Positions 26,617-34,873 of a stretch of 37,673 nt of DNA are shown here, piece by piece. The number at the start of each line of letters is the position of its first letter. Positions within the stretch are counted from its first letter, which is position 1. Location: contig CAYLNH010000035.1 in assembly GCA_964384625.1 (NCBI GenBank), forward strand, positions 1 through 37,673. Direction: 5' to 3'. The position numbers were made by a program, and so were the translations under genes. The notes under the pieces were generated by a model. It was not told where the DNA came from, made no database searches, and saw nothing but the letters and a program-made list of their open reading frames with translations. This DNA is from CAYLNH01 sp964384625. GTDB taxonomy: Bacteria; Verrucomicrobiota; Lentisphaeria; JABSQK01.

Positions 26617-27170
26617 GATGCGGCTCCTCGCAGTTCATTAGCCAGGCGCCCACGCGCCTGATAGATCAACGTCTTCACGGTGTTCAGGGGGACCTCGAGA
26701 ATCTCCGCGATATCCCGGTAGCCCATCTGCTCGAAGGCGTGGAGCGACAAGGCTTCGCGCTGGCGGTCCGGCAGCTTCTTCATCAGGCGGCGGAGCAGGG
26801 CGGTTTGATCGTGATGCGCGGCATTGTCCGCGGGAGTCGGGTCGTCGTCGACCGGATCGACGAATTCCAAGCCGCTCTGGACAAATGCGGTCCGCCGCCG
26901 GCGCTCCGACTCCAGCCGGTTCAGGCTGCGGTTGCGGACGATGCGCATGAGCCACGATTTGAACCGCCCTTGCGGCTGGTAGTTCCGGGCTGTCTTGGCA
27001 ATGGCCATAAAGGTGTCCTGCATGATTTCTTCGGCGCCGCCGAAGTCGCCCAGAATCGAGCGGGCGAAGTTGTAGACAGACGTGTGATAGCGCTGGAAGA
27101 GAACGTCGAAAGCGTCTGCATCGCCGTCGCGGTACATCCGGATCAAATCATCATCAGTGATGTCGTTCAT
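26613..27170 (-). CDS. ECF-type RNA polymerase sigma factor
   Basis: This 185-residue protein is a sigma-70 family factor of the extracytoplasmic function type. Region 2 (about 10-85) includes the DFGGAEEIMQDTFMAIAK segment and the RFKSWLMRIVRNRSLNRLE helix. Region 4 (about 125-180) has LPDRQREALSLHAFEQMGY and the EVPLNTVKTLIYQARGRL recognition helix. An acidic linker joins them. The start at 27170 is chosen because AGGAG lies five bases upstream; an extension to 27185 has no such site. It leads a unit of three overlapping genes with the anti-sigma-like protein and the F-F-E-E ATPase. I could not identify a matching ECF promoter upstream. Confidence 0.92.
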   Translation of the reverse strand: MNDITDDDLIRMYRDGDADAFDVLFQRYHTSVYNFARSILGDFGGAEEIMQDTFMAIAKTARNYQPQGRFKSWLMRIVRNRSLNRLESERRRRTAFVQSGLEFVDPVDDDPTPADNAAHHDQTALLRRLMKKLPDRQREALSLHAFEQMGYRDIAEILEVPLNTVKTLIYQARGRLANELRGAAS

Positions 27171-27225
27171 GCTTCTCCTCAGCACGTTCTACCATACCTA
27201 ACAGATCACCTGGGGCACCGGTTTT

Positions 27226-27242
27226 AAAGACCTCCCGTCTTT
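27226..27242. other. Small hairpin between divergent genes
   Basis: AAAGAC (27226-27231) and GTCTTT (27237-27242) form a 6-bp stem around CTCCC. It lies in the divergent region between the sigma factor and the 131-residue gene. It could be an operator or a leader structure; apart from this and the promoter candidate at 27338 I see nothing else in 27171-27397. Confidence 0.25.
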
Positions 27243-27337
27243 TCCGCGTAATCGCGGCGGCCCGATCTGCTCGGATCCTGCCTCCTGCCGGTCACAGGCT
27301 GGCCCGCCGATGGCGGAAACCCGTGAGCCCTGCCGTG

Positions 27338-27365
27338 TTGACTTTAGTTTCCGCATTACTACCGT
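27338..27365 (+). promoter_or_regulatory. Candidate promoter for the 131-residue gene
   Basis: TTGACT (27338-27343) matches the -35 consensus at 5 of 6 positions. After 16 bases, TACCGT (27360-27365) is a poor -10 (3 of 6). The gene's ATG lies 33 bases further on. Confidence 0.3.
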
Positions 27366-27397
27366 AACGAAACGCAAACCAAGGGGAACAAGAGAAA

Positions 27398-27793
27398 ATG
27401 TCATTAACCAGACTGGAAGAGTGGGAAGACAAGCTGCAGGATATCTTCGACCGGATCGACGTGCATCTTGAAGAGAAATACGACGACTTGTACCCGCTCC
27501 ATCCGGCGCGACCGGATGAAGGCGAGACCTCAAATCCGAGACATGACGGGCTGTTCGATGTGCACGCCGCGTTCAGCGCCGGTTTCGGCTCGGTCCACGG
27601 AGAGGGATATGTGCTCTGTGTACGTATGGTGACGTTGTCCCGTGTGCCCAAGGATGTTCGCGAAAAGATCGAACAGGAAGTTGTCGACCTTCTCGAAAAA
27701 GAGCTGCCGCAGGCATTTCCCGGAAAGAACCTGCGCGTTGAACGCGACGGCAACGTCTACAAAATCATTGGTGATCTCAGTCTGTTCGATTAA
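27398..27793 (+). CDS. Small acidic protein of unknown function
   Basis: I do not recognise this 131-residue protein. It is acidic, has no signal peptide or membrane helix, and opens with a helical, Glu/Asp-rich segment (LEEWEDKLQDIFDRID). A Pro-rich loop with HPARPDEGE follows, then an alpha/beta core (GYVLCVRMVTLSRVP, KIEQEVVDLLEKELP). A small alpha/beta adaptor or binding domain is possible. An AAGGGG stretch about 10 bases before the ATG can serve as ribosome binding site. It is transcribed away from the sigma gene and toward the sulfatase, with three GC hairpins between them, so it is probably a separate unit. Confidence 0.7.
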   Translation: MSLTRLEEWEDKLQDIFDRIDVHLEEKYDDLYPLHPARPDEGETSNPRHDGLFDVHAAFSAGFGSVHGEGYVLCVRMVTLSRVPKDVREKIEQEVVDLLEKELPQAFPGKNLRVERDGNVYKIIGDLSLFD

Positions 27794-27800
27794 GGCCTGC

Positions 27801-27870
27801 CCGGTTCCCCGGTGAAATCCGTCACCCCGCGCCGACGGGGTAATCCTCAAACGCACCCCGCTTCGCGGGG
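27801..27870 (+). terminator. Cluster of three GC hairpins between two genes
   Basis: Three stem-loops follow the stop at 27793: CCGG/CCGG (27801-27812), CCCCG/CGGGG (27825-27840) and the perfect CCCCGC-TTC-GCGGGG (27856-27870). None has a T-run. Together they may stop or slow transcription before the sulfatase gene, or form a structured 5' leader for it, since that gene has no clear ribosome binding site. Confidence 0.35.
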
Positions 27871-27891
27871 CCCGACAACCGACCCCAAAAT

Positions 27892-29292
27892 ATGAAACCC
27901 AACGTCCTGATTATCCTGGCCGACCAGCTTACCTGGCGGGCGTTGCCGGCGTACGGCAACGAATACGTCAAAACCCCGAACATCGATCGCATCGCCAACC
28001 GTGCCACCAGGTTTTCGCAGTGCTATACGCCTTGTCCTTTGTGTCAGCCGGCACGCGGTGCGTTCTGGACCAGCCGCTATCCCCATGAAACCGGGAATCT
28101 GTCGAACGGCCGCAACCATCATGTGCCGCAACTGCCGCAGAGCATCCCCACTCTCGGCGACGCGTTTTCTGCCGCCGGCTATCACCCGGTCCATTTCGGT
28201 AAACGTCACGATGCCGGCAGTCTGCGCGGTTTCGAATTAATGCCCTTGGAACAAATCGAGGTGGAAGCCGAACCGGCCTGGCCGTTGAACGTCGACACCT
28301 TTCAGGATCGCGATACGACAGAGAAGGTCGTTGACTTCCTGCAGCGGCACACTGGGAAGCCCTACCTGGCCGTGGCTGATTTGAATAACCCGCACAACAT
28401 CTGCGGCTGGGTCGGCGAAAACGTCGGTCCGCACGAAGACGTTCCGATGGATCGTGAACTGCCGGAACTGCCGCCGAATTTTGAGGATGCCGACTTCGAA
28501 CAGCGCCCGAAAGCAGTGCAGTACATCTGTTGCAGTCACCGCCGTCTGAGTCAGGCGAGCAACTGGAACGCGGAGAACTATCAGCACTACCTGGCCGCTT
28601 ATTACCACTACCTCGAACGCCTCGACGCCGAGGTCGGCAAGATCCTCGACGCCCTTGAACGGCGGCCGGATTCGGAAAATACACTGGTCGTCTTCATGGT
28701 TGATCACGGCGACGGCATGGCCGGACACCGGATGGTCACCAAGCAGGTGAGCATGTATGAGGAAACCATGCGTGTGCCCTTCATGTTTGCCGGACCGCGT
28801 ATCGTGGAGAACAAAACGCAGTACAAAGCGTTGACCACGCTCCTGGACCTGGTGCCGACGTTGTGCGAGTATTGCGGCGTAGCCATTCCCAACGGCGTCC
28901 GCGGCGTCAGTCTGGTGCCCTGGCTGAAGGGCTGGAACAAGAAGGACCAGTTGCCGCACGACTACGTGGCGTCGGAATGGCATACGGAGTGGGCCTTCAC
29001 GACGTCCCCCGGGCGGATGATCCGTACGGCCCGCTACAAGTATGTCCGGTACCTGGAGAACGACGAGGAAGAATTCTACGACCTCGAGTCCGACCCTTGG
29101 GAGACAAGGATCCTGGTCAATGATCCGGCCAGTCAGGAGGTCCTTGAGGAGCACCGGACACTGCTCCGGCGGCACCTTGACGAGACCAGTGACCTTTTCA
29201 CTGATCTCGCCGTTGTCGTCGATCCCAAGTGGCGCAGTCACGCGCCCGGCTACCTGAACCACCAGGGTCCGTCAGCCCCGGAAGAAGAGTAA
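27892..29292 (+). CDS. Cys-type sulfatase, apparently cytoplasmic
   Basis: This 466-residue enzyme belongs to the type I (formylglycine) sulfatases of the alkaline phosphatase superfamily. The active-site signature CxPxR is CQPAR at 51-55, so Cys51 would be converted to formylglycine. The N-terminal metal motif is LIILADQ, with a single Asp (residue 11) where DD is commoner. A second metal motif, DHGDGMAGH, lies near residue 269. The C-terminal part ends in the usual substrate-binding subdomain (EEFYDLESDPWE). No signal peptide is present, so it probably hydrolyses sulfate esters on imported oligosaccharides. No maturation enzyme (FGE or anSME) is in the window. The substrate cannot be told from sequence. 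Confidence 0.92.
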   Translation: MKPNVLIILADQLTWRALPAYGNEYVKTPNIDRIANRATRFSQCYTPCPLCQPARGAFWTSRYPHETGNLSNGRNHHVPQLPQSIPTLGDAFSAAGYHPVHFGKRHDAGSLRGFELMPLEQIEVEAEPAWPLNVDTFQDRDTTEKVVDFLQRHTGKPYLAVADLNNPHNICGWVGENVGPHEDVPMDRELPELPPNFEDADFEQRPKAVQYICCSHRRLSQASNWNAENYQHYLAAYYHYLERLDAEVGKILDALERRPDSENTLVVFMVDHGDGMAGHRMVTKQVSMYEETMRVPFMFAGPRIVENKTQYKALTTLLDLVPTLCEYCGVAIPNGVRGVSLVPWLKGWNKKDQLPHDYVASEWHTEWAFTTSPGRMIRTARYKYVRYLENDEEEFYDLESDPWETRILVNDPASQEVLEEHRTLLRRHLDETSDLFTDLAVVVDPKWRSHAPGYLNHQGPSAPEEE

Positions 29293-29307
29293 TCGGTTCC
29301 GCAATTT

Positions 29308-29697
29308 GGGAGCTTCCATGCCGCGATTCCGACAACGTTTATCCCACCCGCAATCGTTGCGGGGACCGGAGTCGCACCCAGCATACCGTCAGGTCCGACA
29401 ACGTAGGAGCGGCTTCCATGCCGCGATTCCGACAACGTTTATTCCACCCGCAAACGTTGCGGGGACCGGAGTCGGACCCAGCATACCGTCAGGTCCGACA
29501 ACGTAGGAGCGGCTTCCATGCCGCGATTCCNNNNNNNNNNNNNNNNNNNNNNNNNNNNNNNNNNNNNNNNNNNNNNNNNNNNNNNNNNNNNNNNNNNNNN
29601 NNNNNNNNNNNNNNNNNNNNNNNNNNNNNNGGGGACCGGAGTCGGACCCAGCATACCGTCAGGTCCGACAACGTAGGAGCGGCTTGTCGCGATGATG
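29308..29697 (+). repeat. 100-bp tandem repeat array with REP-like cores
   Basis: The unit is exactly 100 bp: the core GTAGGAGCGGCTTCCATG starts at 29403 and 29503, with a decayed first copy at about 29308-29330 and a variant at 29673. Each unit has three inverted repeats: GCGGC/GCCGC in the GTAG-led core, CAACGTTT/AAACGTTG (29433-29440 and 29452-29459), and GTCGGACC/GGTCCGAC (29471-29478 and 29492-29499). The first copy has mutations in two of these stems. A decayed fragment of the unit recurs near 29745-29770. The GTAG start followed by a palindrome is the hallmark of REP elements mobilised by RAYT nucleases, but no RAYT gene is seen here. The array lies between convergent genes. Confidence 0.85.
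29531..29630. other. Assembly gap (100 N) inside the tandem array
   Basis: One hundred N interrupt the third repeat unit. The sequence resumes exactly 30 bases further along the 100-bp unit than where it stopped. The true missing length is therefore 30 plus a multiple of 100 bases, and the number of repeat copies is unknown. Confidence 0.98.
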
Positions 29698-29720
29698 TTT
29701 CCCGCATTCGCGGGATCATC
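29691..29720. terminator. Imperfect palindrome at the end of the tandem array
   Basis: GATGAT (29691-29696) pairs with ATCATC (29715-29720), and CCCGC (29701-29705) pairs with GCGGG (29710-29714) around ATTC, with a 4-base bulge GTTT. It directly follows a truncated GTAG-type core (29673). It may act as a transcription stop between the convergent sulfatase and alr genes, though no T-run follows. Confidence 0.35.
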
Positions 29721-29821
29721 ACCTCAGTGCGGCGATCCGCACGCGCAAACGTTGCTGGAGCCAGAGTTGACGTTGGCTAGGCAATCGCCGTGGACTTCTC
29801 TGGGCGCTTCGCCTGGGCACA

Positions 29822-30033
29822 GATCGGAGCCGCGGCGCGGCGGAATCGCGGCGTGGAAGCCGCTCCTACATTGAATCGGAGCGGCGCGGCGGAATCGCGG
29901 CGTGGAAGCCGCTCCTGCATTGGATCGGAGCCGCGGCGCGGCGGAATCGCGGCGTGGAAGCCGCTCCTACATTGAATCGGAGCGGCGCGGCGGAATCGCG
30001 GCGTGGAAGCCGCTCCTACATTGGATCGGAGCC
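29822..30033 (-). repeat. Inverted-orientation REP-like array (49/52-bp units)
   Basis: Four copies of a 28-bp core lie on the minus strand at 29842-29869, 29891-29918, 29943-29970 and 29992-30019. Each reads GTAGGAGCGGCTTCCACG and onward, nearly identical to the cores of the plus-strand array, except that the second has GCAG. Spacing alternates 49, 52, 49 because every other unit carries three extra bases in a GC-rich linker, so the array is a duplicated 101-bp dimer. It ends 12 bases from the alr stop. It may stabilise or end transcripts from either side. Confidence 0.85.
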
Positions 30034-30045
30034 GTTGCGCGGAGC

Positions 30046-31158
30046 TCACCCCACATACCTGCGCGCTACGCGATTGCCGAAGGAACAGATGATCTCGTAG
30101 GTAATCGTGCCTTTGGCTTCGGCCCAGTCCGCTACCGTGATGCCGTCGCCCAGGCAGACGACATCATCCCCGGACTGTGCGTCCGGCACGTCCGCCAGAG
30201 AAACCGCGGTGTAGTCCATGGATACCCGGCCGAGAATCGGACAGCGCTTGCCGCGAATGATGACTTCGCCGCTGCCGGACATGCTCAACGGCAGGCCGTC
30301 AGCATAGCCGATGGCGACGATGCCGACGCGGGTGGGCTGGTCGAGCCGACAGGTGCGGCCGTAGCCCAGGGATGCGCCCCAGGGCATCTCGCGTACACTG
30401 ACCAGCCGCGACTTCAGCGTCAGGACCTCCTTGAGCGGGAGGGTTTGTCGACCTTCGAGATCGAAGCAGCCGTACAGGTTGATGCCGGTGCGCACCATGT
30501 TGAACGGCGGACGGTTGGCGCTCTCGATGTTGTGGATGCCGTCGCTGTTGGACATGTGAACCCGGTCGAACGTGATGCCGCGCGCGGCCAGCCGGTCCAG
30601 CAGCTGGGTGAAGGCCGTGACCTGGTGGCACGAAAAGTCATAGTCGCCGTAGGCAAACGGGAAGTGGGAGTAGATCCCCGTGCAGCGTAAGCCCGGGAGT
30701 CTGACGGCTGCCACGATGGTCTCTTCGGCTTGTGCCAGCAGGATGCCGAGCCGGCCCATGCCGGTGTCGATCAGAACGTGACATTCCGCTTCACGGTTCT
30801 GACGTTCGGCCTCGGCGCTGATCGCCTGCGCTGATTCCAGATCCGTGATTGCCATGATGATGCCGTGTTCGACAGCGGCGGCCATTTCGCTTTCCAGCAC
30901 ACCTCCGAGGATCTGGACCGGCAGGCCGAGGTCTTTCACTGTGATGGCTTCGTTGATCTCGGCCACGCCGATACTGTGGCAGCCAGCATCTTTCAGGCAT
31001 TCGGCAATCGGCACAACGCCCAGCCCGTAGGCGTTCGCTTTCAATACCGCCATCACGTCCAGCGGCGCCACGGCTTCGCAGATCAGGCGGAAGTTCTCCC
31101 GAATCTGGGCCAGGTCAATTTCGAGGGTCACGCGGGGTTCCGTTGATGCAGCGCTCAT
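30046..31158 (-). CDS. alr: Alanine racemase
   Basis: This 370-residue protein is a pyridoxal-phosphate-dependent alanine racemase, which interconverts L- and D-alanine for peptidoglycan synthesis in the cytoplasm. The PLP-binding lysine is Lys40 in AVLKANAYGLG. The second catalytic base is Tyr266 in SLGYGRT. The GMGRLG segment with Arg136 and the HMSNSDG segment (201-207) are also conserved. The fold is the usual TIM barrel (about 10-240) plus a beta domain, and the length is normal. A strong AAGGAGG lies nine bases upstream of the ATG. It is transcribed divergently from the glycosidase gene and convergently with the first sulfatase. Its presence shows that the organism makes D-Ala, and thus probably peptidoglycan. 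Confidence 0.95.
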   Translation of the reverse strand: MSAASTEPRVTLEIDLAQIRENFRLICEAVAPLDVMAVLKANAYGLGVVPIAECLKDAGCHSIGVAEINEAITVKDLGLPVQILGGVLESEMAAAVEHGIIMAITDLESAQAISAEAERQNREAECHVLIDTGMGRLGILLAQAEETIVAAVRLPGLRCTGIYSHFPFAYGDYDFSCHQVTAFTQLLDRLAARGITFDRVHMSNSDGIHNIESANRPPFNMVRTGINLYGCFDLEGRQTLPLKEVLTLKSRLVSVREMPWGASLGYGRTCRLDQPTRVGIVAIGYADGLPLSMSGSGEVIIRGKRCPILGRVSMDYTAVSLADVPDAQSGDDVVCLGDGITVADWAEAKGTITYEIICSFGNRVARRYVG

Positions 31159-31264
31159 CGGTCAGGGCCTCCTTTTTCTCCGGCGATCAATCTGACATGG
31201 CCAGCCCGGAGTTGCAAAGCGATTTCACCGCTGAAGCGGCTGGAATGACGGAATTCCCACGATC

Positions 31265-31283
31265 GCCCGCGCCTCGCGCGGGC
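31265..31283. other. Perfect GC hairpin in the alr/glycosidase divergent region
   Basis: GCCCGCGC (31265-31272) and GCGCGGGC (31276-31283) form a perfect 8-bp stem with a 3-base loop. It sits upstream of both divergent genes, just outside the AT-rich promoter block. It could lie in the alr leader. Confidence 0.4.
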
Positions 31284-31287
31284 CTTC

Positions 31288-31330
31288 TTGATATATCTTT
31301 TTTCAAAAAATATGAAACCTGCATATATCA
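31288..31330 (+). promoter_or_regulatory. Promoter with overlapping inverted repeat for the glycosidase gene
   Basis: On the plus strand TTGATA (31288-31293, 5 of 6 to the -35 consensus) is followed after exactly 17 bases by TATGAA (31311-31316, 4 of 6 to the -10). The spacer is the palindrome TTTTTT-C-AAAAAA. A perfect 8-bp inverted repeat, TGATATAT (31289-31296) and ATATATCA (31323-31330), brackets the promoter and could be a repressor operator. The region is sharply AT-rich against its surroundings. Confidence 0.5.
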
Positions 31331-31476
31331 GAGTTGTCTAAAGGAGGTATTGTTGAGGTGAAAACATCTTCCTTTCCTGGGCTTTTCTGCTTGCGAAAGA
31401 GCCGTGAGCAGGGATGCTCATGGTAGATTGTGGAGCCGCCGGTTGGCGGCGGATTGTTTCTGGAGGATCACAGAGA

Positions 31477-34400
31477 ATGACTGCTGTTGCTGAGAAGATT
31501 GAGTTTCCGAATACCGCCATCGACGCTGCCGGCGCTGAGATCGCCGGCGATGTCACCGTCAGTACTGAAAAGACATTTCGCGGCGCTACCTGCCTGCTGC
31601 TGCAGCGCACCCGGGAGAAGATGGAACGCGAACAGACGTATGCGGCGTTGCCGCCGTTTTCGGTCAAGCCCGGCTTCTGGGATTTGAGCTTTGCCCTGCG
31701 TGGCAAGCTTCCGTCGGCCGACAGTTCCTACAACGGCACGGTGCGCCTGTTGGTTCTGGACGCGAACGGCGAACAGATCGAACGCCGCGAAGTGGAGATC
31801 CTCTGTGGCGACAAGGACTGGAAAGCCAGCCGGCATCGCATCGAGTTGGACGAGAAAGCGGCGCAGGCGCAGTTCTGTTTCAGCATCGAGAAGACGTATG
31901 GCGAGTTCGCGATTGATGCGGTTGCCGCGGAGTATGCCGGGCCGTCACGGCAGACCGTTCGCGCCATCACCTTCGGCAGCGAAGCCGTGGGCAACATGTT
32001 CCTGCCGGGGCAGCCGTTGGTGTTCACGGTCGGTACGCGCAACAAGAAGCCGCGGCCGCAAGAGGACCGTGTTGTCGAGGTGACAGTGCGCGACTATTGG
32101 GGTGCGGAATACGTCAGCCGGACTGTCGAGTTGGACCAGGAGTACACCGACCAGAAGGGTCGGCTGATCTACGCCGGGACACTGGACCTCAGCGACCAGA
32201 GCTTCGAGGAAGGACGCTACTACGAACTTCACGGCAGCATCTCCGAACCGGAACTGGACGAGCCGACGCGCGACACGTCGTCGTTCGCGATCGTCAAGGA
32301 AGCCGTAACCCGGCAGTACGAGCCGTTCGACATCCCGTTTACCGCGAGTTGCTGGAACCCGAATCAGGAAGGCGTCTTCCCGTTGATGGATCGTCTCGGC
32401 CTGCGCGTCACCAACATCTACACGCGCTGGAGTCCGGAGCCGCCGTTCGAACTGAACGATCCGCCCAACGTCGACCAGGTCATTGATCTGGGCATGGGCG
32501 CCATCCTGACGACGCCGATGGCGTGGGTCGAGCGCAACCGGCCGGAATGGCAGGTCGACCATGTTCACGAAGCCCTGCGTGAGGGTACGAAGAAGCTGAT
32601 CCGCGAGTACCAGGACAAGTTTCCGATCGCCCTGCGCGTCGGCAACGAACCGCACCCGATCGACGAAGACGACTGCCGCCGCATGATCGAAGGCTACAAG
32701 GTGATCTACGAAGCGGCGAAGGAAGTGAAGCCGGACATCATCGTGACCGCCACCTCCTGCGGGCCGGAGGAATGGTTCTTCAAGAACGGCTACCAGGACT
32801 ACCACGACGTCTACATCTTCCACCAGTACGCCGACGCCCAGGTGATCCATCACGACTTCCGCCGCTACAACGAGTTGGTCGAGAAGTACGGCAAGCGCAA
32901 GCCGGTGTGGTCGACCGAACTCGGGTTGAACAGCCAGGGCATGTCGCGCGCCGCGGTCGCGTCACAGATGTACAAGCTGTTGACCAACTTCTTCGCTTGC
33001 GGCGGCGAGAACGCGTCCTGGTTCGGGATCATGTGGCCGGATGACGAAGCCCGGCTCGTCGGGACCAACGGCGACAGCTTCGACGTCTTCAACTCGAAGT
33101 ACTGCCTCTATTCGCCGAAGCTGACGGCGATCAGCGAGTACCACCTGGTCAACGCAATTTGTATCAAAACAATCGTTGAGCAGAAGACCTACCCGGACGG
33201 CGAAGTGCTGACGCTGTTCCGTGACAAGGAGGACCGTTGCCTCCTGGTCGCGTGGAACAACGCCGAACGCAAGCCGGTGCGCATTCCGCTGCCAACGGGC
33301 GCGAGGGTCAGGCTGACACGCTTTGACGGCGCGCTGACCGACTACGTCGCGGCGGACGGCCATCTCTCGTTGGCGCTGTCGCCGGAAGCCATGCTGCTGC
33401 AGTTCGAAAGCGCCGACTACGCCTTGCCGGAAACGCTCGAAGAATCAGTCGTGAAGCCCGTCTCGGACTGGTCCGGCGTCGTCAAAGGCTGCCAGGTGGA
33501 GCTCAAGTTGCGCGCCGACTCACCGGAACTCGCGGACGCCATGGACATGTGGATCCCGCCGTACTGGGAAAAGAGTAAGGAGGTCCTTGGCCACGACGCT
33601 GTGTTTACCTTGACTGCACCGGCCGACAGTGACGTGCGTGTCGCCCGGCTGATCGCGCTGCTGGGCGAGACCGTCGGCGAGCTGCAGCTGCCGCTGCCGG
33701 TCGAGGACGCGTTGGAGCTGCACTTCATGCCGGCGGTGCGGACGGAACGCGGCGCGGGTATGCAGGTGCAGTTGCGCAACCGCGGCGTGGTCCCGCTGGA
33801 CGTCGACTGGCAGGTCGGCTTCCCGGAGCAGTTCCCGATGAGCAACGGCACGTTCGCGTTGAAGGCGCCGGTGCCGTTTCAGCCCGAGTTTGTCGACCCG
33901 GGGCAGGGCAGTCTGACCTTACAGCCCGGTGACGAGACCGCGATTGACGTACGTATCGGCAACATGGACCCGATCACGCTGTATACGACGCGGCTGCAGT
34001 GGACTTGCGCCGGCAAGATCCAGTCAACGCAACGCTACGTCGGCGGCTGTGCCGGCGTGCCGAAGGTCTCGGGCGGCGTCGAGTTCGACGGCAAGATGGG
34101 CGATCCCAACTGGAAGAAGGCGGTCGTCCTGGACCTCGACCAGCCCGAACAGTTTGCCATCGTCACCAGACGTACGGCCCGTTGGGACGGGCCGCAGGAC
34201 TTGTCCGCGACGATGCATCTGATGTGGGACGACGACTATCTCTACATCGGTATGAAGGTGATCGACGACGTCTACTGCCAGAACGAAGAGAAGCGTCTGA
34301 TCTGGCGCGGAGACGGCCTGCAGTTCCTGCTGGACCCCTGCCGCGGCGGCGGCGAGAAACCGGGCAAGTACGATTACCTCTGCGCGCTGACGAAGAACGG

Positions 34401-34698
34401 CGCTGAAGCCTGGTGTCACAGCTCCGCGGACGCTGCCAGAGCCCCGGCCAACGAGGTCGACGACTTCAAGCTGAAGATCACACCCACCGGCGAACAGGGC
34501 AACATGATCTACGAACTGGGCATCCCCTGGCATCGCGTCTCGCCGTTCGTCCCGAAGGTCGGCGGCAACATCGGGCTGGGCATGATCGTCAACAACGACG
34601 ACGGCCAGATCCGCGACAGCTTCATGGCCTGGTTCGGCTGCGCCCACTCCAAGCAACTCGATATGAACGGGGACCTGATCCTCATTGATCATCAGTAG
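31477..34698 (+). CDS. Putative clan GH-A glycosidase with CBM9-like C-terminal domain
   Basis: This 1073-residue protein has an N-terminal beta-sandwich region (about 1-270). A TIM-barrel like those of clan GH-A glycosidases (GH5/GH39 type) follows, about 275-580: the likely acid/base is Glu391 in VGNEPH and the likely nucleophile is Glu481 in WSTELGLN, 90 residues later, as is normal for the clan. About 580-860 is beta-rich. About 870-1073 resembles a CBM9-type sugar-binding domain (VEFDGKMGDPNWKKA, LMWDDDYLYIGMKV). No signal peptide is present. The start at 31477 is chosen because GGAGG lies ten bases upstream; an in-frame start at 31414 has none. It lies near two sulfatases and an esterase, which fits a role in glycan breakdown. 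The substrate is unknown. Confidence 0.8.
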   Translation: MTAVAEKIEFPNTAIDAAGAEIAGDVTVSTEKTFRGATCLLLQRTREKMEREQTYAALPPFSVKPGFWDLSFALRGKLPSADSSYNGTVRLLVLDANGEQIERREVEILCGDKDWKASRHRIELDEKAAQAQFCFSIEKTYGEFAIDAVAAEYAGPSRQTVRAITFGSEAVGNMFLPGQPLVFTVGTRNKKPRPQEDRVVEVTVRDYWGAEYVSRTVELDQEYTDQKGRLIYAGTLDLSDQSFEEGRYYELHGSISEPELDEPTRDTSSFAIVKEAVTRQYEPFDIPFTASCWNPNQEGVFPLMDRLGLRVTNIYTRWSPEPPFELNDPPNVDQVIDLGMGAILTTPMAWVERNRPEWQVDHVHEALREGTKKLIREYQDKFPIALRVGNEPHPIDEDDCRRMIEGYKVIYEAAKEVKPDIIVTATSCGPEEWFFKNGYQDYHDVYIFHQYADAQVIHHDFRRYNELVEKYGKRKPVWSTELGLNSQGMSRAAVASQMYKLLTNFFACGGENASWFGIMWPDDEARLVGTNGDSFDVFNSKYCLYSPKLTAISEYHLVNAICIKTIVEQKTYPDGEVLTLFRDKEDRCLLVAWNNAERKPVRIPLPTGARVRLTRFDGALTDYVAADGHLSLALSPEAMLLQFESADYALPETLEESVVKPVSDWSGVVKGCQVELKLRADSPELADAMDMWIPPYWEKSKEVLGHDAVFTLTAPADSDVRVARLIALLGETVGELQLPLPVEDALELHFMPAVRTERGAGMQVQLRNRGVVPLDVDWQVGFPEQFPMSNGTFALKAPVPFQPEFVDPGQGSLTLQPGDETAIDVRIGNMDPITLYTTRLQWTCAGKIQSTQRYVGGCAGVPKVSGGVEFDGKMGDPNWKKAVVLDLDQPEQFAIVTRRTARWDGPQDLSATMHLMWDDDYLYIGMKVIDDVYCQNEEKRLIWRGDGLQFLLDPCRGGGEKPGKYDYLCALTKNGAEAWCHSSADAARAPANEVDDFKLKITPTGEQGNMIYELGIPWHRVSPFVPKVGGNIGLGMIVNNDDGQIRDSFMAWFGCAHSKQLDMNGDLILIDHQ

Positions 34699-34873
34699 AT
34701 GGTCTTCGGGGTGTTCACAGGCGTGCAAGGAAAGGGCAGTGACAGAGATGTCGAATAGCAGGTCCTCCCGAGCTCAACACGCCGTGTGAACAGGGCGATC
34801 ACAGGCTGCTTGACAGTAACGAAAACCCAGTACCACCGCGTAACGGATGCAATGAGATTCCGGCGTCCTGGAT

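Noticed and set aside
29308..30033. Repeat region as a CRISPR array
   Set aside because: The 100-bp and 49/52-bp units are tandem copies with no variable spacers, and no cas genes are present.
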